Source of the DNA: Streptomyces altiplanensis
Lineage (GTDB): Bacteria; Actinomycetota; Actinomycetes; Streptomycetales; Streptomycetaceae
DNA: 41,064 nucleotides
Reading direction: 5' to 3'
Assembly: GCA_003719395.1 (NCBI GenBank)
Contig: RHMC01000053.1
Location: 1-41,064 of the forward strand
The translations under genes were made by a program, and so were the position numbers. Position 1 is the stretch's first letter. Every line of letters begins with the position of its first letter. Positions 26,481-36,442 of the stretch are shown one piece after another. The notes under the pieces are model-generated. The model had not been told where the DNA came from. It made no database searches and was given only the letters and a program-made list of their open reading frames with translations.

Positions 26481-28914
26481 ATGCACAGTGCCCACGACCC
26501 GTACGTGCGCGTGCGCGGCGCCGACGAGCACAACCTCCGGCACGTCGACGTCGACATCCCCCGTGACGCGCTCGTCGTCTTCACCGGCGTCTCGGGTTCC
26601 GGGAAGTCCTCACTCGCCTTCGGGACGATCTACGCCGAGGCCCAGCGCCGCTACTTCGAGTCCGTCGCTCCGTACGCCCGCCGCCTGATCCACCAGGCCG
26701 GCGCGCCCAAGGTCGGTGAGATCAGCGGTCTGCCGCCCGCCGTGTCGCTGGAACAGCGCAGGTCGGCGGCGGACCTCGCGGTCCTCGGTCGGGACGGTCA
26801 CCGCCCTCTCCAACTCGCTGCGGATGCTGTTCTCGCGCGCGGGCACGTACCCGCCCGGCGCGGCCCGCCTCGACTCGGACGCGTTCTCGCCGAACACGGC
26901 GGCCGGCGCCTGCCCCGAATGCCACGGCCTCGGCCGCGTCCACCGCACCAGCGAGGAGCTGCTCGTACCCGACCCGTCGCTCTCCGTCCGGGAAGGCGCG
27001 ATCGAGGCCTGGCCGGGCGCCTGGCAGGGCAAGAACCTGCGCGACGTGCTGGACGCGCTCGGGTACGACGTGGACCGGCCCTGGCGCGAGCTGGAGCAGC
27101 GGGACCGCGACTGGATCCTGTTCACCGACGAGCAGCCGGTCGTCACCGTGCACCCGGTGCGGACGCACCGCATCCAGCGCCCGTACCAGGGCACGTACAT
27201 GAGCGCCCGGCGCTACGTCATGTACACCTTCGCCGACTCCAGGAGCCAGACCCTGCGGGCGAGGGCCGAGCGCTTCCTGACCGCCGAGCCGTGTCCGGTG
27301 TGCGGCGGCAGCAGGCTGCGCCCCGAGGCGCTCGCGGTCACGTTCGGCGGCCGGACGATCGCCGAGCTGGCCGGGCTGCCGCTGTCGGCACTCGCACGCG
27401 TGCTGGACTCTGCGGCGTCGGCACCGGACGGGCCTGACGGGAGCGAGGCGGCGCGTGTCCTGACCGGCGACCTGCTGGCGCGGATCGCCGTCGTCACCGA
27501 GCTGGGCCTCGGCTATCTGAGCCTCGACCGTACGACGCCGACGCTCTCCTCCGGGGAACTCCAGCGCCTGCGCCTGGCGACACAGCTGCGCTCGGGGCTC
27601 TTCGGCGTCGTGTACGTACTGGACGAGCCGTCGGCCGGCCTGCACCCGGCCGACACCGAGGCCCTGCTGGTCGTCCTCGGCCGGCTGAAGGCGGCGGGCA
27701 ACTCGGTCTTCGTCGTGGAACACCACCTGGACGTGGTGCGCAGCGCGGACTGGCTCGTCGACGTCGGTCCGCACGCGGCGAGCACGGGCGGCCGGGTGCT
27801 GCACAGCGGCCCGCCCGCCGGCCTGGCCGGGGTCGCCGAATCGGCGACCCGCCGCTTCCTCTTCGGCCACGAACCCGCCGCGCCGCGCGAGGTCCGCACA
27901 CCCTCGGGCCTGCTGCGGCTGAACGGTGTCGAGCGGCACAACGTGCGCGGCGTGGACGCCGAGTTCCCGCTCGGGGTCTTCACCGCCGTGACGGGTGTGT
28001 CGGGTTCCGGGAAGTCGACCCTGGTCGGGCAGGTGCTCGCGGGCGTCCTGGCGGACGGGACGAACACAGGGGCGGAGCCAGGGGCGGTGGCGGGGTGTGC
28101 CTCGGCCGAAGGGCTGGAGGCCGTGGAGCGGCTGGTCCAGGTCGACCAGCGCCCGATCGGACGTACGCCCCGCTCCAACCTGGCGACGTACACCGGACTC
28201 TTCGACGTCGTACGCAAGCTCTTCGCCGGCACAAAGGAGGCGCGGACGCGCGGGTACAAGGCGGGGCGGTTCTCCTTCAACGTGGCCGGCGGACGGTGCG
28301 AGACGTGCCAGGGCGAGGGGTTCGTCTCGGTGGAGCTGCTCTTCCTGCCGAGTACGTACACCCCGTGCCCGGACTGCCACGGCGCGCGCTACAACCCGGA
28401 GACCCTGGAGGTCACGTTCCAGGGGCTCAGCATCGCCGGGGTGCTCGACCTGACCGTCGAGGCGGCGGCCGGGTTCTTCGCGGACACCCCCGCCGCCGTA
28501 CGCAGCCTCCGGGCTCTCCTCGACGTCGGGCTCGGCTATCTGCGGCTCGGACAGCCCGCGACGGAGCTGTCGGGCGGCGAGGCGCAGCGCATCAAGCTGG
28601 CGAGCGAGCTCCAGCGCACCCGCCGGGGCCACACCGTGTACCTCCTCGACGAGCCGACGAACCGGGCTCACCCGGCCGATGTCGAGGTGCTGATGCGGCA
28701 GTTGCACGGCCTGGTGGACCAGGGCCACACGGTGGTCGTGGTCGAGTACGACATGGCGGTGGTGGCGGGCGCCGACTGGGTGATCGACCTCGGCCCCGGC
28801 GGCGGTGACGAGGGCGGCCGGATCGTCGCGGCCGGGCCTCCGGCCGAGGTGGCAGAGGCGCCGGGCAGCCGTACGGCGCCGTACCTGGCCCGGGAGCTGC
28901 GGCCCGCGGTCTGA
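26481..28914 (+). CDS. UvrA-like ABC ATPase (short UvrA2-type paralogue, one frameshift)
   Basis: About 810 residues, shorter than housekeeping UvrA (about 950). Two ABC cassettes: Walker A FTGVSGSGKSSLAFG and VTGVSGSGKSTLVGQ; signature motifs LSSGELQRLRLATQL and LSGGEAQRIKLASEL; zinc-type pairs CPECHGLG, CPVCGGSR, CETCQGEGF and CPDCHGARY. It appears to lack the UvrB-binding insertion, as do UvrA2/DrrC-type proteins linked to drug or DNA-damage tolerance. The second D-loop reads DEPTNRAHPAD rather than the usual DEPTTGLHPAD. One shift near 26787. ATG 26481 starts the family N-terminus (YVRVRGADEHNLRHVDVDIP). Confidence 0.85.
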
Positions 28915-28921
28915 ACGCCGG

Positions 28922-29341
28922 TCAGCGGCCCCGGGCGCGGCTGTTGCGGCGCAGCCCGATCAGCTCGGCCACGGACTCCAGCCAGCGGGCGGTGGTCTCG
29001 TCGGCCGACGTCCGGACGGGCCACGGTCCCGGCCGCCTCCAGCCACAGCCGGACGGTGTCCGTGGCGGCCTGGCCCGGAAGCAGTTCGGGGAGCTGGGAC
29101 GCGTACCGCACACCGCCGCTGCGCACGACCTCGGCGAGGAACGCCACGGATCGCGGCAGGACGCCGAGCCGGTCGAGTACGACCGCGGCCCCGACGGCAC
29201 CGTCACCGAAGAGGGCGGTGCGATGCGGACCTTTGGCGGGGATGCCGTAGCGCAGCAGGTGGCGGTGTCGAGGCGGGCGCAGTCGTCGTCGGTCTTGGCG
29301 GGGCGGGGGGCGGGGGGCATGGGTTCCTCGGATCCGGTCAT
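28922..29341 (-). CDS. Small protein of unknown function, translationally coupled to the inhibitor lipoprotein
   Basis: About 135 residues. I do not recognise it. The N-terminus is MTGSEEPMPPAPRPAKTDDD; the middle, in a shifted frame, reads LRYGIPAKGPHRTALFGDGA then LGVLPRSVAFLAEVVRSGGV and LPELLPGQAATDTVRLWLEA; it then returns to the first frame for ETTARWLESVAELIGLRRNS and the stop at 28922. No signal peptide or transmembrane segment, so it is cytoplasmic if real. Its ATG (29341) overlaps the TGA of the I42 lipoprotein, so it is co-translated with the protease/inhibitor pair and may take part in the same system. Confidence 0.6.
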   Translation of the reverse strand: MTGSEEPMPPAPRPAKTDDDCARLDTATCCATASPPKVRIAPPSSVTVPSGPRSYSTGSASCRDPWRSSPRSCAAAVCGTRPSSPNCFRARPPRTPSGCGWRRPGPWPVRTSADETTARWLESVAELIGLRRNSRARGR

Positions 29342-29811
29342 CGGACGGTGACGGTGTAGTCGAAGTACTCACGGTCGTGCTCGCCGGGGGAGCCGCTCGC
29401 GACGGGGAACGGCGACTCCGAGGGCGAGGGCGACGGCGCGGGGTCACCGAAACCGGCATTGCATCTGCCGAGCCGGCAGTACAGCAGCTTGATCTTCGTG
29501 GTGCCCGGCTCGATCGCCCGGAAGGTGAAGGACTGCGTTCCGCCGCCACCGCCGACGTTCCCGCCGTCGTCCTCGTACTCCTCGTCCTGGCCCTGGAGCC
29601 GGACGACGTCACGGTCGGGACGCGGGTCGGCCACGTACCAGTTCTCGCCCATGGAAGGGCTGGCCGGCAGGGACAGCGTGAACTCCTCACCCGCGTCCAC
29701 CTCGACGGTCCTCTCGTCGACCTCGTAGGTCTCGGGGCCGAAGAGCCCGCAGCCGGCCAGGGCCAGGGCGGACAGCGGCAGGGCGAGGGCGGCTGCGAGC
29801 CGATTGCGCAT
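29338..29811 (-). CDS. Chagasin-like (I42) cysteine-protease inhibitor lipoprotein
   Basis: 157 residues, intact. A lipoprotein signal peptide ends in ALALAGC with Cys21 as the lipid anchor. The mature part has the I42 pattern: first loop SPSMGENW (equivalent to NPTTGY-x-W in chagasin), second loop GGGGTQSFTF, then PGTTKIKLLYCRLGRCNAGF where chagasins have the R-P-W loop; here two cysteines (112 and 117) bracket it and could form a disulfide. Chagasins are tight inhibitors of papain-fold cysteine proteases. The gene begins 12 bases after the stop of a papain-like protease gene, so a cognate role is likely. ATG 29811 (behind GAGGAAC) is preferred over GTG 29826. The acidic DEEYEDDGG and Ser/Pro-rich segments are unusual insertions. 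Confidence 0.75.
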   Translation of the reverse strand: MRNRLAAALALPLSALALAGCGLFGPETYEVDERTVEVDAGEEFTLSLPASPSMGENWYVADPRPDRDVVRLQGQDEEYEDDGGNVGGGGGTQSFTFRAIEPGTTKIKLLYCRLGRCNAGFGDPAPSPSPSESPFPVASGSPGEHDREYFDYTVTVR

Positions 29812-29822
29812 GAAGGAGTTCC

Positions 29823-31427
29823 TCACTCGGCGGGAAGGTGGACGGCATAGGCGTCGGGCAGGTCCTTGTCGGACGCCTGGCCCATCCGTCCGTTGACGAA
29901 GTCGTCCTCGCTGACCCAGGTGGTCGTGCCCCAGGGGTTGTAGACCTGGAGCATGTCGCCCTCCTGTCCGACGATCATCATCGAGTGTCCGACCCGGTCG
30001 CCGTTGGCGTCCTTGCCTTCGACGCCGATCGGGACCGGCTTGCCCTCCGCGACGGCCTTCTCGATGTCGGGCAGCACATCGCGCCGGGCGTCGGCGCTCC
30101 TGGTTTCCTGGAACTCGTACTCGCTGCCGGTGTGCGGGCTGATCTCCTTGTTGGCGACGGTGGTCTTGCCGTCGTTGTCCATGCCGTCGGGGGTGCTGCC
30201 GAAGGGGAAGTCGTACGCGTCGTCGCCGTCGCCCTCCTCGTGCACCCGCAGCTGCTCGTTCCCCAGACGCTCACGGAAGGCGGCGGGGTCGTCCTCCTGG
30301 CCCGAGGGGCCACCGGTGAGTTCGAGTGCGTACACCGGGTCGACCATCGCACGGCCGGTGACGACAGTGGACGGCACACACGTGTTGCCGTCCTGGGACC
30401 AGCGCTCCCCCTGGAATGCCTGATCGTCCTTGTTGACGCTCGAACCGTCGGGGTTGAGACCCTCGTTGTTCATGCTGTCCCCCGCCGTGGTCACCGGCGT
30501 CAAATGCCGCTGGAGCCACGCCGGGTCCTTGCCGTGGATCTTGTCCCGGAACTCGGAGACCTCGTTCAGGTCGTACCCCGCCGCCAGCGCCTTCACCAGA
30601 TACGCGCGCTCCTGGGGGCTCTTGGACTCGGCGAGCATCCGCTCGAACTCCGCCTGGTCCCGGGCGTTCATGCGCTCCATGGCCTTGCCCGAGCGCTCCA
30701 GGTCGTTGGCGGTGAGCAGCTCGTTCATCTCGGCCGGTCCGCCGGCCACCCCGGTGTCCGCGAGGACGAGCCGGTCGGCGGCGGAGATGTTGTCGGTCTT
30801 CATCCTGCCCGCGCGGGCCTCGGCCGCGAACTTGTTCAGGTCGCGGGCGGCCTCGCGGGCCGCGTCGTCGGCCTTCTCCGCCGCCGCGTGCATGGTCTTC
30901 GCTCCCGCCGAGGCGATGCTGCGGGCCCGCAGCCGCTCCGCCTCCTCGGCGTCCTTCTCGACCATGTCGTCGAAGAACCCGTCCTCGCCGCCGAGCATGC
31001 CGAGCGCCTCACGCAGCTGCTCCCGGCCGCCCTTGTCCTCGGACTGCGCGGTGGTCAGCGCGTCGGAGAGAAGGATCAGGGCCCTTCGCGCGCCGCGGAT
31101 CGCCTGGTCCATCTGCCCGGCCGACCGTGCCGCCGCGGAGACCACCTCCTGGGCCTTGGCGCCCGTACTGCCCACCCAGGCGTCGGGCAGGCCCTTGAGG
31201 GCGATCTGCTCGACCCGGTCCTGGACGTCCCGCGCCGCCTCCGCCTGCTTGGCGTACCGCTTCGCGATGTCGTCGAGCGTGCTGGGCGAGCCGACGGGCG
31301 CCGAGACGTCCAGGGCGTTCCGGATGGCCTCGATGAGGGTGTTCTTGTCGCCGGCACCGGCGATGGCCCGGTGGTGGCCGGCGAGCTTCTCCCGGCGGTC
31401 GGTGGTGGATTCGCCTGCGGCGGGCAT
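29823..31427 (-). CDS. WXG-domain protein with C-terminal papain-like (C39-type) cysteine protease
   Basis: 534 residues, intact. Residues 30-125 form an amphipathic helical hairpin with W84-x-G86 in DAWVGSTGAKAQEVV, as in WXG100/LXG substrates of type VII (ESX) secretion. Residues 130-300 are charged helices (coiled-coil-like, Ala/Glu/Arg-rich). The C-terminal domain has a papain-like catalytic set: Gln345 and Cys350 in QDGNTCVPST, His481 in VGHSMMIVG, Asn497 in YNPWGT. No Sec signal peptide. A WXG100 gene lies 61 bases upstream and an I42 inhibitor lipoprotein directly downstream. I infer an exported protease, possibly a toxin-like effector. The start is ATG 31427 behind GGAGG; a longer reading adds only Arg/Pro-rich residues. 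Confidence 0.78.
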   Translation of the reverse strand: MPAAGESTTDRREKLAGHHRAIAGAGDKNTLIEAIRNALDVSAPVGSPSTLDDIAKRYAKQAEAARDVQDRVEQIALKGLPDAWVGSTGAKAQEVVSAAARSAGQMDQAIRGARRALILLSDALTTAQSEDKGGREQLREALGMLGGEDGFFDDMVEKDAEEAERLRARSIASAGAKTMHAAAEKADDAAREAARDLNKFAAEARAGRMKTDNISAADRLVLADTGVAGGPAEMNELLTANDLERSGKAMERMNARDQAEFERMLAESKSPQERAYLVKALAAGYDLNEVSEFRDKIHGKDPAWLQRHLTPVTTAGDSMNNEGLNPDGSSVNKDDQAFQGERWSQDGNTCVPSTVVTGRAMVDPVYALELTGGPSGQEDDPAAFRERLGNEQLRVHEEGDGDDAYDFPFGSTPDGMDNDGKTTVANKEISPHTGSEYEFQETRSADARRDVLPDIEKAVAEGKPVPIGVEGKDANGDRVGHSMMIVGQEGDMLQVYNPWGTTTWVSEDDFVNGRMGQASDKDLPDAYAVHLPAE

Positions 31428-31488
31428 GGCTTCGCGGCCTCCGGTATTCGGTTCAAAGCAGTCGGCAGGGGGAGGAAGGAGGCAGCGC

Positions 31489-31926
31489 TCAGCCGAAGTC
31501 GGCGAGGCCGACCGGAGGGGAACCCGGAGGAGGCGGTCCGGGAGCCGGCATGGTGCGCATGCCGGGTGCGGGCCCGGCATGCGCCGGCGCCGGCATGGTC
31601 GTCAGTCCGCCACCGCTCGCCTGGAGGTCGTTCATGGTTCTGACGTCGGCGCCGTGGTAATTCGCCTTGGAGATACGGACCTTGTCGGCCAGCTCGTGCA
31701 GCGCGCTCTCCAGCACCTTGGCCTCGGCCTGCCACGCCTGGGAGAAGTTGTTGAACGCCGGGCCGGAGTCCGAGCCGCCGAGGGCGTCCGGCGTGTAGCA
31801 GAGCTGCTCCTGGAGAGCGGCGCCGATGTCACCGGCGTCGTCGCCCGCCTGGTCGAGCTTGTCGGCCTCGGCGTCCATCCCGCTCTTCTGGACGCGGTAG
31901 CCACCCTGGTGCGCCTGCCCGGCCAT
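31489..31926 (-). CDS. WXG100/ESX-like protein with proline-rich tail
   Basis: 145 residues, intact. Two helices separated by DALGGSDSGPAFNNFSQAW, the second running through WQAEAKVLESALHELADKV; the loop carries a W-x-A variant of the WXG turn. Just after the second helix is Y90-HGA-D94, matching the general type VII signal Y-x-x-x-D/E. A Pro/Met/Gly-rich tail (residues 110-145) follows, longer than in classical 100-residue members. It probably pairs with the WXG domain of the downstream protease as an export partner. No ESX core gene (EccC ATPase, EccD) is in the window, so the machinery would be elsewhere. GGGGGAAG precedes ATG 31926 and lies inside an inverted repeat. Confidence 0.78.
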   Translation of the reverse strand: MAGQAHQGGYRVQKSGMDAEADKLDQAGDDAGDIGAALQEQLCYTPDALGGSDSGPAFNNFSQAWQAEAKVLESALHELADKVRISKANYHGADVRTMNDLQASGGGLTTMPAPAHAGPAPGMRTMPAPGPPPPGSPPVGLADFG

Positions 31927-31969
31927 CTTCCCCCGCTTGCCAGCCGTTCCCGATCTTGCGGGGGAAGAT
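31925..31969 (-). promoter_or_regulatory. Perfect 12-base inverted repeat over the WXG100 gene start
   Basis: ATCTTCCCCCGC (31925-31936) and GCGGGGGAAGAT (31958-31969) are exact inverted copies 21 bases apart. On the - strand transcript the repeat includes the ribosome-binding GGGGGAAG and the first two bases of the start codon, so it could hide the ribosome site in a hairpin, or be a protein-binding operator. Confidence 0.6.
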
Positions 31970-32012
31970 TAGCAGCAGAGGGTGACATGCCCACAACCAC
32001 CAAACCGTCGGG

Positions 32013-32758
32013 TCAGCGGCGCGACGCCTTCCTGGTCGCCCGCAGCCACTCCTTGTTCATCGCCGCGATGGACGGCAGCGGAATGCCCTTCGGGCAGGCG
32101 GTGGCGCACTCGCCGGCCAGGGTGCAGCCGCCGAAGCCCTCCTCGTCCATGGCCGAGACCATGTCGAGGACCCGGGTCTCGCGTTCGGGTGCCCCCTGCG
32201 GGAGTACGTTCAGGTGGTTGACCTTGGCCGAGGTGAAGAGCATCGCCGAGCCGTTGGGGCAGGCCGCGACGCAGGCGCCGCAGCCGATGCACTCGGCGTG
32301 CTCGAACGCGAAGTCGGCGTCGGCCTTCGGCACGGGCGTGGCGTGCGCTTCGGGGGCGGCGCCGGTCGGGACGCTGATGTAGCCGCCCGCGCCGATGATC
32401 CGGTCGAACGCCGACCGGTCCACCACCAGGTCCTTGACCACCGGGAAAGCACCCGCCCGCCACGGCTCGACGTCGACGGTGTCACCGTCCTCGAAGTGCC
32501 GCATGTGCAGCTGGCAGGTGGTGGTGCGCTCCGGGCCGTGCGCGTCGCCGTTGATGACGACGCCACACGCGCCGCAGATGCCCTCGCGGCAGTCGTGGTC
32601 GAAGGCGACCGGCTCGTCGCCGCTCAGGATCAGCTTCTCGTTGAGCGTGTCGAGCATCTCCAGGAACGACATGTCCTCGGAGATTCCGTCCACGTCGTAC
32701 GTGACCATGGCGCCGGGTTCCTCGGCATTGCGCTGGCGCCAGACGCGCAGGGTGAGCC

Positions 32759-32762
<4 letters not shown>
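32013..32762 (-). CDS. sdhB: Succinate dehydrogenase iron-sulfur subunit
   Basis: 249 residues, intact. Electron-transfer subunit of complex II. The 2Fe-2S ligands are in DHDCREGICGACGVV with a later TTTCQLH; the 4Fe-4S and 3Fe-4S clusters use CIGCGACVAACPNGSAML and GGCTLAGECATACPKG. It passes electrons from SdhA to the membrane quinone (menaquinone in actinobacteria). ATG 32762 overlaps the sdhA stop (ATGA). Last gene of sdhCAB. Confidence 0.95.
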
Positions 32763-34726
<1,964 letters not shown>

Positions 34727-34727
34727 G

Positions 34728-35432
34728 TCAGCCCACCACTCCAGTCATGACGGCGACCGGTACGGAGACGAATCCGGCGGTCAGCACCAGTGCGAGGCCG
34801 TTGGCCACGGTCTTGAGGATCCGGTCGCGCCGCGCGTTCCCCACGCCCAGCGTCTGTGCGGCGCTCCAGAAGCCGTGCCGCACGTGCAGTCCGACGGCGA
34901 GCATCGCCACGAGGTAGATGACGTTGCCGTACCAGGTGGAGAAGGTCGCGACGACGTTCTCGTACGGGCGCCCCGGCTGCGCGTTCTCGTTCACCGTCAG
35001 CGTCGTCAGGTCCAGCAGGTGCCACACGATGAACAGCGCGAGGATGATCCCGCCCCACCGCATGGTGCGCGTCGCGTAGCTCGCCCGTCGCCGCTTGTGC
35101 ACGTACTTGCTCGGCCGCGCCGCGATGTCGCGCCTGCTGAGCTGGTACGCCGCGACGCCGTGCAGCACCACCGCCGCGAGCAGCATCACGCGCACGGCCC
35201 ACAGCGCCCACTCGTAGTGCAGGAGGGGCTCGCCCATGGTCCGCAGCCAGTGCGCGTAGGCGTTGAACTCGCCGGAACCGAAGAAGATCTTGAGGTTGCC
35301 GAGCATGTGGGCGACCAGGTACATCAGCATGATCAGGCCGCTCACGGCCATCACCGTCTTCTTGCCGACGGTCGATCCCCAGAAGGAGCGCGTGAGAGAC
35401 GGTTGCCGTTCCGTCCGCGTAGCCAGTGCCAT
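34728..35432 (-). CDS. sdhC: Succinate dehydrogenase cytochrome b subunit
   Basis: 234 residues, intact. Integral membrane haem b protein with about five hydrophobic helices: VMAVSGLIMLMYLVAHMLGN, ALWAVRVMLLAAVVLHGVAA, WGGIILALFIVWHLLDLTTL, VIYLVAMLAVGLHVRHGFW, and LALVLTAGFVSVPVAVM. Histidines in helices 1 to 4 (AHML, VLHG, VWHL, GLHVRHG) are candidate haem ligands, as in the b558 family. It anchors SdhAB and passes electrons to menaquinone. First gene of the operon, one base from sdhA; divergent from a LysR regulator. Confidence 0.92.
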   Translation of the reverse strand: MALATRTERQPSLTRSFWGSTVGKKTVMAVSGLIMLMYLVAHMLGNLKIFFGSGEFNAYAHWLRTMGEPLLHYEWALWAVRVMLLAAVVLHGVAAYQLSRRDIAARPSKYVHKRRRASYATRTMRWGGIILALFIVWHLLDLTTLTVNENAQPGRPYENVVATFSTWYGNVIYLVAMLAVGLHVRHGFWSAAQTLGVGNARRDRILKTVANGLALVLTAGFVSVPVAVMTGVVG

Positions 35433-35470
35433 GCCGTTGACGCTAAGGCCCGGAGGTATCAGAGGTCCAA

Positions 35471-35506
35471 GACATGGTTTGGCTCATGTCCATAGGTGTG
35501 GCCTAT
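35471..35506. promoter_or_regulatory. Palindromic operator candidates between sdhC and the LysR gene
   Basis: Two adjacent inverted repeats: GACATG-N8-CATGTC (35471-35490) and ATAGG-TGTGG-CCTAT (35492-35506). The latter contains T-N11-A, the classic LysR-type binding pattern. They sit just upstream of a TAGGGT box (35513-35518) ahead of the LysR start, so they could serve both autoregulation and sdhCAB control. Confidence 0.55.
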
Positions 35507-35512
35507 CGCGGC

Positions 35513-35518
35513 TAGGGT
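35513..35518 (+). promoter_or_regulatory. TAGGGT -10 box close to the LysR start codon
   Basis: TAGGGT matches the Streptomyces -10 consensus and ends only six bases before ATG 35525, which would place transcription start at or very near the start codon (leaderless message). No clear -35 is present, and the same bases could act as a weak ribosome site (AGGGTGG), so both readings are open. Confidence 0.4.
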
Positions 35519-35524
35519 GGCGCC

Positions 35525-36442
35525 ATGCAGTTCCAGCAGCTCCTCTACTTCGTGACCGTCGCCGAGACCCTGCACTTCACGCACGCCGCCGAGCAGGTCC
35601 ACGTCTCCCAGCCCTCCCTCTCCCAGCAGATCCGCGCGCTGGAGAAGGAGCTGGGCGCGGACCTCTTCACCCGCGCCCGCGGCAACATCGCCCTCACCGA
35701 CGCCGGCAAGGCCCTGCTGCCGCTGGCCCGGCGCATCCTCGCCGACGCCGACACCGCCCGCCACGAGGTCCAGGAGCTGGCCCAGCTGCGGCGCGGCAGG
35801 GTGCGGCTCGGCGCGACGCCGAGCCTGTGCACGGGGCTGCTCCCCGACGTCCTGCGCACCTTCCACGACCTGCATCCCGGCATCCAGCTGCTGATCGAGG
35901 AGAGCGGCTCGCACGATCTCGTACGGGAACTGGCGCGCGGCGCGCTCGACCTCGCCCTGGTCGTACTGCCGCTGCCGACGCCGTCCCCCGCCCTGACCAC
36001 CGTCGAGCTGCTGCACGAGGACCTGGTGGTGGTCTCCGCCGCATCGGTCCCCCGTCCCGGACGCGGCAGGTCCGTACGCGTCGCCGACCTGGAGGGCGAG
36101 CCGATGGTGATGTTCCGGCACGGCTACGACCTGCGCGAGCTGACCGTCGCCGCCTGCCGGGCCGAGGGCTTCGAGCCATCGTTCACGGTGGAGGGCGGCG
36201 AGATGGACGCCGTGCTCGGCTTCGTACGGGCCGGGCTCGGGCTCGCGGTCGTGCCCCGTATGGTGGCCGCGCGGGCGGGGCGCGACCTGCGGGTCACGCC
36301 CCTCGCCCGGCCCGGCCTGAGCCGTACGATCGCCCTCGCGCACCGCAGCGACGTGGACCCGCCGCGCGCGGCCCGCGAGCTGCAGAACGTCCTCTTCGCT
36401 TCCCGCGTCCGTCAGACGGCGTCGGCCAGCAGCAAGGTGTGA
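35525..36442 (+). CDS. LysR-family transcriptional regulator
   Basis: 305 residues, intact. The N-terminal winged helix-turn-helix (TLHFTHAAEQVHVSQPSLSQ, QIRALEKELGADLFTR) is followed by a substrate-binding-fold effector domain (VRLGATPSLCTGLLPDVLRT; AVLGFVRAGLGLAVVPRMVA). Divergent from sdhCAB with palindromic sites between, so it probably controls the dehydrogenase genes and itself; the effector is unknown. Its 3' end overlaps the convergent rmdA by 31 bases. Confidence 0.9.
   Translation: MQFQQLLYFVTVAETLHFTHAAEQVHVSQPSLSQQIRALEKELGADLFTRARGNIALTDAGKALLPLARRILADADTARHEVQELAQLRRGRVRLGATPSLCTGLLPDVLRTFHDLHPGIQLLIEESGSHDLVRELARGALDLALVVLPLPTPSPALTTVELLHEDLVVVSAASVPRPGRGRSVRVADLEGEPMVMFRHGYDLRELTVAACRAEGFEPSFTVEGGEMDAVLGFVRAGLGLAVVPRMVAARAGRDLRVTPLARPGLSRTIALAHRSDVDPPRAARELQNVLFASRVRQTASASSKV

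Noticed and set aside
29838..31643. 600-codon + strand frame opposite the WXG-papain protease
   Set aside because: The - strand frame has the catalytic motifs, ribosome site and operon context; the + strand frame has none.
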